From Catellatospora sp. TT07R-123 (lineage in GTDB: Bacteria > Actinomycetota > Actinomycetes > Mycobacteriales > Micromonosporaceae): DNA of 64,000 nt. Numbering within the stretch: the first letter of the stretch is position 1; each line of letters opens with the position of its first letter. Made by a program: the position numbers and the translations under genes. A model generated the notes under the pieces. That model was not told the origin of the DNA, made no database searches, and was given only the letters and a program-made list of their open reading frames with translations. Location of the stretch: positions 2,294,001 to 2,358,000 of the forward strand of contig NZ_BNEM01000002.1 in assembly GCF_018327705.1 (NCBI RefSeq), read 5' to 3'. Of the stretch, positions 44,106 through 51,468 are shown one piece after another.

Positions 44106-45350
44106 TCAGGGGGCCACGGCGAGCAGGGAGAGGCGGTCGTTGAGGGACGGGCCGACGAACGGGTGGTCGCCGGAGGTGAACAGGCGGCAGGTGCCGAGCT
44201 TCTCGCGGTCGTGCTCGCAGGCGACGGCGCGTCCGGACCGGACCCGCAGCGAGCTGGCCGTGTCGTTGCCGACCTTGCCGAGGTCGGCGGCCGGATACCA
44301 GCCGGGGCCGAACGGGGCGGAGGTGCCGTTGAGGTCGCGGTCGGCGTACGCCAGGACGCTGTCGCCGCTCGCCCCGCCGGGATACACCGCGAGCAGGGAC
44401 ACGGCGTCGTTGAGGCGGCCGCCGGACAGGTCGCGGTCGCCGGGGCCGTAGAGGCGGCACAGGCCGAGGTCGCCCTCGCCGATGAGGTCGGTGCGGTCGT
44501 CCTCGCAGGCGATGGCGCGGTATCCGTCGGCGACGCGCAGCGAGGTGATCGTGTCGTTGCCGACCTGGGACAGCTCGCCGGTGAGCGCCTGGTGGATGCC
44601 GGGCCCGAAGTCCTGCGCCGGCCCGGCCATACCGGCGTCGCCGGTCGCGATCAGCGCGGGACCGCCGACCGCGAGCAGCGAGACCTTGCGTTGCAGGTCG
44701 TCGCCGACGCTGCTGTGGCGGCCGGGGCCGAACAGGCGGCACAGCCCGAGGTCGGCGTCGGATCCGGCCGAGACGGTGTCGTTGTCGCAGGCCAGCACCC
44801 GGTATCCGGATTCGACGGCGAGTGAGGAGACCGCGGCGCCGAGCCGGTCGAGCGCGCCGGTGGCGGCCTCGAACCCGCCGACGCCCAGCGGCAGGTCGGC
44901 ACCGGTGAAGCCGGGCCCCTGGTACGCGGTGGCGCCGGGATGCCGGGAGGGGCCGCCGAACACCGCCAGCAGCGAGGTCTTGTCGTCGAGGTCCTTGTCG
45001 ACCCGGTCGTGGTCGCCGGGGCCGAAGAGGCGGCACTCGCCGAGGTCGCCCTCGTCGACCCGGCCGTCGGTGCCGCCGTCGGCGCAGGCCGCGACCCGGT
45101 AGCCGGGGGCCACCCGCAGCGAGCTGAGCTCGTCGTCGCCGACGGTGCCGAGTTCGCCCCGGGCGCTGTCGAAGACGCCGGTGCCGTAGGACTGCCAGTC
45201 GCCGCCGAACGCCTTCCCCGCGTACGCGACCAGCGGCGGCGTGGCCGTGCCGGCCGCGGCGGCCCGGCCGACCGGGGATGCCCCGGCATGTGCCCAGGCG
45301 AACGCCACCAGGATCGCCGCGCCCGCCGCCAAAGACTGCCGTGCCCGCAT
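44106..45350 (-). CDS. Secreted protein with tandem beta/gamma-crystallin-like domains
   Basis: 414 residues. A signal peptide covers about 1-33. The mature chain is a repeated Greek-key pattern: each unit has an aromatic/Gly-rich first half (VAYAGKAFGGDWQSYGTG; FGPGIHQALTGEL) and a second half with D/N-D/N-x-x-S-S/T-type Ca2+ sites (DDELSSL, NDTITSL, NDTASSL), closed by CRLFGPGDH and an [K/D]xSLLAV strand (four times). This matches microbial beta/gamma-crystallins, extracellular calcium-binding folds sometimes fused to enzymes. Eight Cys suggest disulfides between paired loops. Four domain pairs in one chain without an enzyme is unusual. Confidence 0.78.
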   Translation of the reverse strand: MRARQSLAAGAAILVAFAWAHAGASPVGRAAAAGTATPPLVAYAGKAFGGDWQSYGTGVFDSARGELGTVGDDELSSLRVAPGYRVAACADGGTDGRVDEGDLGECRLFGPGDHDRVDKDLDDKTSLLAVFGGPSRHPGATAYQGPGFTGADLPLGVGGFEAATGALDRLGAAVSSLAVESGYRVLACDNDTVSAGSDADLGLCRLFGPGRHSSVGDDLQRKVSLLAVGGPALIATGDAGMAGPAQDFGPGIHQALTGELSQVGNDTITSLRVADGYRAIACEDDRTDLIGEGDLGLCRLYGPGDRDLSGGRLNDAVSLLAVYPGGASGDSVLAYADRDLNGTSAPFGPGWYPAADLGKVGNDTASSLRVRSGRAVACEHDREKLGTCRLFTSGDHPFVGPSLNDRLSLLAVAP

Positions 45351-45430
45351 CTCAGACTCCCTACACCGGAGGAGTCCAAAATGCCCCTTATATCGCTGTG
45401 CGCGCAATGCCTGCCCGGCCGGATGTCACG

Positions 45431-45458
45431 CGCGCGGGGGGAGCGATCCCCCCGCGCG
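45431..45458 (-). terminator. Hairpin terminator after the MarR pair
   Basis: CGCGCGGGGGGA (45431-45442) and TCCCCCCGCGCG (45447-45458) form a perfect 12-bp stem with a four-base loop, 12 bases past the stop codon at 45471. Confidence 0.78.
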
Positions 45459-45470
45459 GGTGACCGGGCG

Positions 45471-45887
45471 TCAGGCGGCCAGCTCGGCGTTGGCGCGGGC
45501 GGTGACCAGCTGGAGCACCCGCCCGGCGACCGCCAGGTCGTCGGCGGGGATGCCGCCGTACAGCCGGGTGGTGACCTCGCCGACGGCGGCGCGCAGCTGC
45601 TGGAACCGGGCCGCCCCGGCGGCGGTGTGCTCCACGCCGGCCCCGGTGTCGGCCAGCAGGCCGGCCGCGGTGAGCTGCTCGACCGCGACGGCGGCCTCCG
45701 CCTCGGCGACCTTCAGCCCGGCGGCGAGCCGGGCGGTCAGTGCCGGGCCGGGGACCGGCGCGCCGTTGGTCGCGTTCAGCGCGACCCAGCGGTGGAAGTC
45801 GATTCCATCCTGGTCGAGCAGCCGGTCGAGCACCGCGCGGGCGGCGCGCTCGGCTTGGCCCAGGATCTGTCCGTTGAGGGTGGTCAT
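45471..45887 (-). CDS. MarR-like winged-helix protein
   Basis: 138 residues. A winged helix-turn-helix is suggested by LTARLAAGLKVAEAEAAVAVEQLTAAGLL and a wing at TGAGVEHTAAG, flanked by dimerisation-type helices at both ends (LLDQDGIDFHRWVALNAT; LAVAGRVLQLVTARANAEL). The ATG overlaps the stop of the upstream MarR gene as ATGA and AAGGAG precedes it. Two adjacent MarR-type genes in one operon may form a heterodimer (inference). Confidence 0.75.
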   Translation of the reverse strand: MTTLNGQILGQAERAARAVLDRLLDQDGIDFHRWVALNATNGAPVPGPALTARLAAGLKVAEAEAAVAVEQLTAAGLLADTGAGVEHTAAGAARFQQLRAAVGEVTTRLYGGIPADDLAVAGRVLQLVTARANAELAA

Positions 45888-46348
45888 GGTTTCTCCTTCG
45901 GGTCCAGCGGGGTGTCGAGCAGGAGGGACAGGTCGCGGACGAACGCGGCGGTGCGCTCGCCGTCGAGGCCGCCCAGCGGGGCGAGCAGGCGTTCCTGGAG
46001 GTCGCGGACGATGACGACGGCCCGCGCGGTGACCTCGCGGCCGTGCTCGGTCAGGGTCAGCCGCACGGCCCGGGTGTCGTCGGGGTCGGGGGCGCGGTCG
46101 ACCAGCCCGGCGGCCTCCAGGCCGCGGGCCAGTTTGGAGATGTAGAGGGCCTCCAGGCCGGTGTGGTCGGCCAGGCGGCGCTGGCTGGGGCTCTCCCCCG
46201 CCCGCTGCATGCCGTACAGGGAGCCGAGCACCGAGTACTGCGCGTGGGTGAGGCCGAGGGGGGCCACCGCGCGGTCGACGGCGACCCGGAACTTCATGGA
46301 CAGCCGCCAGACCAGGAACCCCGGTGTCGCGGCACGTGCTTCGCTCAT
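45884..46348 (-). CDS. MarR-family transcriptional regulator
   Basis: 154 residues. MarR winged-helix features: APLGLTHAQYSVLGSLYGM, PSQRRLADHTGLEALYISKLARGLEAAGLV (recognition helix) and the wing DPDDTRAVRLTLTEHGRE. An inverted repeat lies just upstream of its ATG, consistent with autoregulation. It is on the same strand as, and downstream of, the crtE-crtI genes but separated by its own promoter region. Confidence 0.9.
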   Translation of the reverse strand: MSEARAATPGFLVWRLSMKFRVAVDRAVAPLGLTHAQYSVLGSLYGMQRAGESPSQRRLADHTGLEALYISKLARGLEAAGLVDRAPDPDDTRAVRLTLTEHGREVTARAVVIVRDLQERLLAPLGGLDGERTAAFVRDLSLLLDTPLDPKEKP

Positions 46349-46362
46349 GGGATTTAATGTAC

Positions 46363-46387
46363 ATGGCTACTATAGCCATGGCTAGTA
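46363..46387. promoter_or_regulatory. MarR-type operator upstream of the MarR pair
   Basis: ATGGCTA-CTA-TAGCCAT is a perfect 17-bp palindrome (46363-46379), followed by a further half-site ATGGCTAGTA. It is in an AT-rich stretch 15 bases before the MarR ATG, the usual place for an autoregulatory site. Confidence 0.65.
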
Positions 46388-46433
46388 TTTTTCCCGGCCG
46401 CCGTGCCGTGAACGGTCGGCGCGGCGGCCCGGG

Positions 46434-47927
46434 TCAGCCGGTGATGCGGGCGGCGGCCAGCTTGCCCGAGATCAGCACCATCGGCACACCGACCCCGGGC
46501 GTCGTGCCCGACCCGGTGAACACCACGTTGGACAGGGACGGGTGCAGGTTGCGGGGGCGGAACGGGCCCGACTGGGTGAGCGTGTGCGCGGCCGCGAACG
46601 GGGTGCCCGCCGCCATCCCGGCGTCGGCCCAGTCGGCCGGGGTCACCACGTGCCGGGTGCGGATGCCGTCACCGAAGCCGACGTACCCGCGCTGCTCCAG
46701 CACCTCGACCAGCTCGTCGGCGTACGACTCGGCCAGCTCGCCGCGCCAGTCCTGCCGCCCGGCGACCAGGTTCGGCACGGGCGCGAGCACGTAGTAGGTG
46801 TGCCCGCCGGGCGGGGCGACGGTCGGGTCGGTGCGGCTGGGGTTGGTGACCAGCAGCGACGGGTCGCTCATCAGCCGCCCGCGCGTGATCACCTCGTCGA
46901 ACGTCGACTTCCAGGCCCGCCCGAAGTGGATGTTGTGGTGCCCGGCCTTCGTGTACTCGCGGTCCGATCCGACGTGCATGACCACGCACGACGGCGAGTA
47001 GCGCAGCGGCCGGCGCGGCGCGGCGCCGGTGAGCGCGTACGCGGCGGCGGTGTCGGGGTTGAGCACCACCGCGTCGGCGGGGATGCGCTCGCCGGAGGCG
47101 GTCACCACGGCGGTGGCGCGTCCGGCGCTCGTCTCGACCCGGGCCACCTCGGTGCCGTAGCGCATCACCACGCCGTGCTTCTCCCCCGCCGCGGCCAGCG
47201 CCCGGGGCACCGCGTGCATGCCGCCGTACGGGAAGTAGACCCCGGCCACCGAGTCCAGGTAGGAGATGACGGTGTAGACGGCCAGCGCCTTCTGCGGGGA
47301 CAGGCCCGCGTACATGGCCTGGAACGAGAAGACGCGGCGGGTGCGGGGGTCCTTCAGGAAGTGGTCGATGCGGGGCTGGAGCCGGCCGAACGCCCCGGCC
47401 GCGACCAGGCGCAGCAGGTTGGCGGTGAGCAGGTCGCGGGGGCTGTCGAAGTTGCGGTCGATGAAGTCGTTTCGCTCCAGCTCCCACAGGCGGCGGGCGT
47501 ACGCGGTGAAGCGCAGGTACCCGTCGGCCTCGGCCCGCCCGCACACCGCCGCGATCTCCTCGGCCATCCGGGGCGGGTCGGCGATGACGTCGAGCTTCGA
47601 CCCGTCCGGGAACCAGGCGCGGTATGCCGGATCCAGCGGGGTCAGGGTGAGCCAGTCGGCCAGCTCCTCGCCGACCGCGGCGAACGCCTCGGCGATCAGC
47701 TCGGGCATGGTCAGCACGGTCGGGCCGGTGTCGAACTCGTACCCGTCGCGCAGCAGCCGCCCGGCCCGGCCGCCCGGCTCGGCCTCGCGCTCCAGCACGG
47801 TCACCTGCCGCCCGGCGCCCGCCAGGTGCAGCGCGCAGGCCAGGCCGCCCAGCCCGGCGCCGACCACGACCACCCGCTCCGTCGGCCCTGTCACGGTACG
47901 CATCCCCGCCGCTCCCCTCGTGCTCAT
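46434..47927 (-). CDS. crtI: Phytoene desaturase
   Basis: 497 residues. The FAD-binding dinucleotide fold is near the N-terminus (VVVVGAGLGGLACALHLAGAG, about 19-39, then LEREAEPGGRAG), and the C-terminal CrtI signature GSGTTPGVGVPMVLISGKLAA closes the protein. The bacterial enzyme introduces the four double bonds that turn phytoene into lycopene at the membrane. The ATG overlaps the crtE stop as ATGA, so crtE and crtI are one transcript. Confidence 0.95.
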   Translation of the reverse strand: MSTRGAAGMRTVTGPTERVVVVGAGLGGLACALHLAGAGRQVTVLEREAEPGGRAGRLLRDGYEFDTGPTVLTMPELIAEAFAAVGEELADWLTLTPLDPAYRAWFPDGSKLDVIADPPRMAEEIAAVCGRAEADGYLRFTAYARRLWELERNDFIDRNFDSPRDLLTANLLRLVAAGAFGRLQPRIDHFLKDPRTRRVFSFQAMYAGLSPQKALAVYTVISYLDSVAGVYFPYGGMHAVPRALAAAGEKHGVVMRYGTEVARVETSAGRATAVVTASGERIPADAVVLNPDTAAAYALTGAAPRRPLRYSPSCVVMHVGSDREYTKAGHHNIHFGRAWKSTFDEVITRGRLMSDPSLLVTNPSRTDPTVAPPGGHTYYVLAPVPNLVAGRQDWRGELAESYADELVEVLEQRGYVGFGDGIRTRHVVTPADWADAGMAAGTPFAAAHTLTQSGPFRPRNLHPSLSNVVFTGSGTTPGVGVPMVLISGKLAAARITG

Positions 47928-49069
47928 GCCGCGCGCCAGGCGACCGCGGCGGCCAGCTCGTCCAGCCCGGCGCGGACCGCGCCGGGCAGCGGCGCGGCCG
48001 CCAGCGTGGCACGGGCCTCGGCGACCCGCTCGCCGATCATGTCACTGAGCTGCTCGGGAGCGCCGGTGGCCCGGACCGCCTCGGCCAGGCGGGCCACCTC
48101 GGCCGCCGCCAGCGCCGCGTCGAGCTCGGCGCGCTGGGCGGCGGTGGCCCGCTCCCGGGCGAGCAGCAGCAGCATGGTGGGCTTGCCGAGGTCGTCGCCG
48201 ACCGGTTTGCCGGTGACGGCGGGTTCGCCGTACAGGCCGAGCAGGTCGTCTCGCAGCTGGAACGCCTCGCCGACGGCCAGGCCGTAGCGGGTGAACGCCC
48301 GGCCCGCCGTCCCGTGCGCGAACGCGGCCCCGCCGGAGCCGCCCAGCGCGGCGCCGAAGTGCAGCGGCCAGGTCACGGTGTATCCGGCGGTCTTGAGGCG
48401 GGCCGTGCGCAGCGCCCGCTCGGGCGACCAGGCGCGGGCGCAGTCCCCGAGCACGTCGAGGAACTGCCCGGCCACGGCCTCGACCCGCATCCGGTCGTAG
48501 GTGGCGCGCGCGGCCGACAGCGCCGTGGCGGGCACGTCGGCGCGGGCCATCAGCTGGTCGGCCCAGACCAGGCACAGGTCGCCGACGAGGATCGCGCCCG
48601 CGTCGCCGAACCGGTCGCCGTCGCCGCGCAGCCGCTGCGCGCGGTGGGCGGCGGCCAGCTGCCGGTGCGCGGTGGGGCGGCCCCGCCGGGTGGCGGAGCG
48701 GTCCATCACGTCGTCGTGCACCAGCGCGAACGCGTGCAGCAGTTCGAGGGCGGCCAGCGCGGGCAGGACCCGGTGCAGCGGCGCGTGCGGCCCGGCGACG
48801 GCGCGCCAGCCCCAGTACCCGAACAGCGGCCGCACCCGCTTGCCGCCGCCGAGCACCGCGTCGCGGGCGGCGTCGGCCAGCGGCCGCAGTGCGGGGTCGA
48901 CCGCCAGCAGCGCGGCGCTCTCCTGCCGGACGAAGTCGGCCAGCACCTCCTCGACGGCGCCGGGCAGCGCGGCCGGGCCGACCTCGGCGTTGCTATGCCT
49001 GTTTTCACAGGTCAGTAGGCCCGGGGCGGCAAGGATGGAGGCGGGTGCGGAAGAGGTGTCGTTGGCCAC
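47924..49069 (-). CDS. crtE: Geranylgeranyl diphosphate synthase
   Basis: 381 residues of the trans-polyprenyl synthase fold. First aspartate-rich motif DDVMD at 119-123, followed by RRGRPTAH; second motif DDLLG at 274-278; the GGKRVRP substrate motif is at about 74-80. It condenses isopentenyl diphosphate with allylic diphosphates to GGPP, the precursor of phytoene. The start is a GTG at 49069, with 61 bases to the divergent crtB. Confidence 0.93.
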   Translation of the reverse strand: MANDTSSAPASILAAPGLLTCENRHSNAEVGPAALPGAVEEVLADFVRQESAALLAVDPALRPLADAARDAVLGGGKRVRPLFGYWGWRAVAGPHAPLHRVLPALAALELLHAFALVHDDVMDRSATRRGRPTAHRQLAAAHRAQRLRGDGDRFGDAGAILVGDLCLVWADQLMARADVPATALSAARATYDRMRVEAVAGQFLDVLGDCARAWSPERALRTARLKTAGYTVTWPLHFGAALGGSGGAAFAHGTAGRAFTRYGLAVGEAFQLRDDLLGLYGEPAVTGKPVGDDLGKPTMLLLLARERATAAQRAELDAALAAAEVARLAEAVRATGAPEQLSDMIGERVAEARATLAAAPLPGAVRAGLDELAAAVAWRAA

Positions 49070-49088
49070 GCGGCCAGACTAGCGTAGA

Positions 49089-49117
49089 GTCGATGTTGCG
49101 TCGATTACTGAGTCGAT
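49089..49117. promoter_or_regulatory. GTCGAT direct repeats in the divergent crt promoter
   Basis: GTCGAT occurs at 49089, 49100 and 49112, spacing 11 and 12 bases, within the 61-base region between crtE and crtB. One-turn-spaced direct repeats suit a regulator such as LitR/CarH, light- and B12-dependent MerR-family repressors of carotenoid genes that bind 11-bp repeats. No litR is seen in the window. Confidence 0.5.
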
Positions 49118-49130
49118 TTGGGGAGGGCTC

Positions 49131-50069
49131 GTGGAGCCGCAATTGCCGGAGGCGGAACTCGCCGCGGCGTACGCCCGCTGTCGTGAGCTGCACCGACAGC
49201 ACGGCCGCACCTACTACCTGGCCACCCGCCTGCTGCCGGGGTGGAAGCGCCCGCACGTGCACGCGCTCTACGGCTTCACCCGCCACGCCGACGAGATCGT
49301 CGACCGCACCGAGGAGCTGCCGCCCGCGCAGCGGGCCCGGCTGCTGCGCGACTGGTCCGACCGGTTCGTGGCCGGGCTGCACGGTGCCCGCACCGACGAC
49401 CCGCTGCTGCCCGCGGTCCTGCACACCATCGCCGCGTTCGACCTGGACCGGGCCGACTTCGCCTCGTTCCTGCACTCCATGGCCATGGACCTGGAGATCA
49501 CCGCGTACGCCGACTACGACGCGCTGCTGGAGTACATGGAGGGCTCGGCGGCGGTGATCGGCACGATGATGCTGCCGATCCTCGACCCGGCCGACCCGGC
49601 CGCCGCCCGCGAGCCCGCCCGGCAGCTCGGACTGGCGTTCCAGCTCACCAACTTCATCCGCGACGTCGCCGAGGACCTCGACCGCGGCCGGGTCTACCTG
49701 CCGCAGGAGGACCTGCGCCGGTTCGGGGTCACCGACGCCGAACTGCACGAGTGCGCGCGGCGGCATGCGGCGACCCCGGCCGTGCGCGAGCTGGTCCGGT
49801 TCGAGATCGCCCGTGCCCGTGCCCACTACGCCCTGGCCGCGCCGGGCGTCACCATGCTCGCCCCGACCTCGCAGGCCTGCATCCGCACCGCCTACCACCT
49901 GTACGCGGGCATCCTCGACGAGGTCGAGCAGGCCGGGCACGACGTGTTCGCCCGGCGCGCCGTGGTGCCGAACCGGCGGCGGCTGGCGGTGGCCGCGCGC
50001 TGCCTGCTCACCCGCCCCGGCACGCCGGTCGCCGCGCCGCCGGTGCCGTCCCCGCAGCCGGTGTGCTGA
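49131..50069 (+). CDS. crtB: Phytoene synthase
   Basis: 312 residues of the squalene/phytoene synthase family. The substrate-binding Asp motifs are DEIVD at 54-58 and the later RDVAEDLDRGRVYLP (about 180-194). It joins two GGPP to phytoene. GTG 49131 is preceded by GGGGAGGG. It opens the rightward crt operon, and the next gene begins inside its stop codon (TGATG). Confidence 0.94.
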   Translation: MEPQLPEAELAAAYARCRELHRQHGRTYYLATRLLPGWKRPHVHALYGFTRHADEIVDRTEELPPAQRARLLRDWSDRFVAGLHGARTDDPLLPAVLHTIAAFDLDRADFASFLHSMAMDLEITAYADYDALLEYMEGSAAVIGTMMLPILDPADPAAAREPARQLGLAFQLTNFIRDVAEDLDRGRVYLPQEDLRRFGVTDAELHECARRHAATPAVRELVRFEIARARAHYALAAPGVTMLAPTSQACIRTAYHLYAGILDEVEQAGHDVFARRAVVPNRRRLAVAARCLLTRPGTPVAAPPVPSPQPVC

Positions 50070-50485
50070 TGGACCCGCTGCGCTACCTGCTGATCCTCGC
50101 CGCGTGCCTGGCCGTGACGCTGCCGCTGGAGCTGCTGCTCGGCGCCCGGGTCTACCGCCGCCCGCGCCGCCTGCTGGCCGCGCTCGCCCCGGTGGTCGCC
50201 CTGTTCGTGCTGTGGGACCTGGCCGCGGTCGCCCGCGGGCACTGGTGGTTCGACCCCCGCTACACCACCGGCGCCCGCCTGCTCGGGCTGCCCGTCGAGG
50301 AGTGGCTGTTCTTCGTCGTCGTCCCGCTGTGCGCGCTGCTCACGTACGAAGTGCTCGGCCGCGCCGGCCATCTGCTCCGCTCGCCCGCCCATCCCGAGGA
50401 AAGGAAGGGCACCCTCTCGCCAGAATCGGTGGCAGAGGGTGCCCCTCTCGACGTCGCAGCCCGTGGGGGCCGACGTGGGCGGTGA
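50069..50485 (+). CDS. crtYc: Lycopene cyclase subunit CrtYc, C-terminally extended by a repeat
   Basis: 138 residues. About residues 1-105 form a CrtYc-type domain of three membrane segments with the conserved HWWFDPRYTTG and PVEEWLFFVVVPLCALLTYEVL. It heterodimerises with CrtYd to cyclise lycopene ends. The last ~30 residues (ERKGTLSPESVAEGAPLDVAARGGRRGR) are hydrophilic and encoded by an inverted repeat of family C; typical CrtYc proteins end earlier. The reading frame overlaps the following crtYd start. Confidence 0.88.
   Translation: MDPLRYLLILAACLAVTLPLELLLGARVYRRPRRLLAALAPVVALFVLWDLAAVARGHWWFDPRYTTGARLLGLPVEEWLFFVVVPLCALLTYEVLGRAGHLLRSPAHPEERKGTLSPESVAEGAPLDVAARGGRRGR
50399..50448. 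repeat. Dispersed ~50-bp inverted repeat, family C copy 2, inside the crtYc 3' end
   Basis: GGGCACCCTCT (50407-50417) and AGAGGGTGCCC (50434-50444) form a perfect 11-bp stem, flanked by AGGAAAGGA and CCTCTC. The left arm AGGAAGGGC(A/G)CCCTCT is shared with the element at 18326-18377. Confidence 0.7.
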
Positions 50486-50804
50486 GTACACCGTCGCCGC
50501 GGTCGCCGCGTCCGTGGCGGTGGTGGCGCTGGAGCTGGGCGTGCTGCGCACCGGGCTGCTGCGCAGCGTCCGCTACTGGGTCACCCTGGCCATCGCGTTC
50601 GCGTTCCAGGTGCCGGTCGACGGCTGGCTGACCCGGCCGGACGCGACCGTCGTGCACTACGACGACGCCGCGATCTCCGGCCTGCGGGCGCCGTGGCACA
50701 TCCCGGTCGAGGACTACGGCTTCGGCTTCGCCCTGGTCACGCTGACCCTGCTGCTCTGGCTCAAGCTGCGCCCGGCCCACCGCGGACAGGGCGCCGATGA
50801 GTGA
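50475..50804 (+). CDS. crtYd: Lycopene cyclase subunit CrtYd
   Basis: 109 residues with three membrane segments and the motif HYDDAAISGLRAPWHIPVEDYGFGFALV: the PVEDYGF(G)F block is the counterpart of PVEEWLFF in CrtYc. Together the two subunits should convert lycopene to a cyclic carotene. GTG 50475 was chosen by domain boundary; GTG 50463 or 50439 would start inside the repeat. It overlaps both neighbours. Confidence 0.87.
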   Translation: MGGEYTVAAVAASVAVVALELGVLRTGLLRSVRYWVTLAIAFAFQVPVDGWLTRPDATVVHYDDAAISGLRAPWHIPVEDYGFGFALVTLTLLLWLKLRPAHRGQGADE

Positions 50805-51468
50805 GCCGAGCCTGCTCGGCAGCCTGCTGCGCGCGGGATTCGACCGGATGGTGCGCCGCGACCTGCGCGGGGTGTACCTGCGAGGCGGCCTGCCCGCCGG
50901 CCCGTTCGTCTGGGCCGCCAACCACCACAGCTGGTGGGACCCGTTCGTCGCCTCGGCGGTGCTGCACCGGGCCGGGCGCCCGGTCTGCCTGCTGATGCTC
51001 CAGGAGAACCTGGACCGCTACCGGTTCGTCCGGCGCCTCGGCGTCTTCGGCACCGCCGAGCTGGCCACCGGCCTGCGGCTGCTGAAACGGGGCCGCACCC
51101 TGGTCGTCTTCCCGGAGGGCGAGCTGCGCCCGGCCGCCCCGCCCGGCCCGCTGTCGCCGGGCGCCGCCTGGTACGCGGCCCGCACCGGCACGCCCCTGCT
51201 GGCGGTCGCGGTGCGGGTAGTGCTGCGCGGCCAGGACCGGCCCGAGGCGTACGTGTCGTGCACCGAGGTCCCGGTCAAGGCCGACGTCGACCACACCACC
51301 GAGCTGCTGACCGAGGTGCTGGCCGAGGACCTGGCCAACCTCGACGGGCAGCTCGCCGTGGCCGACCCGCGTACGCCGCTGGCCGGGTTCCGGCGGGTGG
51401 TCGCCGGACGCTCCAGCTGGGACGAGCGGATCGACCGGGCCAGGGCGGTGCTGCCGTGGCGGTCGTAG
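50797..51468 (+). CDS. PlsC-like acyltransferase, probable carotenoid-glycoside acyltransferase (CruD-like role)
   Basis: 223 residues with the LPLAT HX4D catalytic motif NHHSWWD (H43, D48) and the second motif FPEGELR (about 105-111). The family transfers acyl groups to glycerol-3-phosphate derivatives, and homologues acylate carotenoid glycosides (CruD in green sulfur bacteria, CrtO in Staphylococcus). Within this carotenoid operon, directly before a glycosyltransferase, acylation of a sugar-bearing carotenoid is more likely than phospholipid synthesis (inference). Overlaps crtYd by eight bases. Confidence 0.82.
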   Translation: MSEPSLLGSLLRAGFDRMVRRDLRGVYLRGGLPAGPFVWAANHHSWWDPFVASAVLHRAGRPVCLLMLQENLDRYRFVRRLGVFGTAELATGLRLLKRGRTLVVFPEGELRPAAPPGPLSPGAAWYAARTGTPLLAVAVRVVLRGQDRPEAYVSCTEVPVKADVDHTTELLTEVLAEDLANLDGQLAVADPRTPLAGFRRVVAGRSSWDERIDRARAVLPWRS

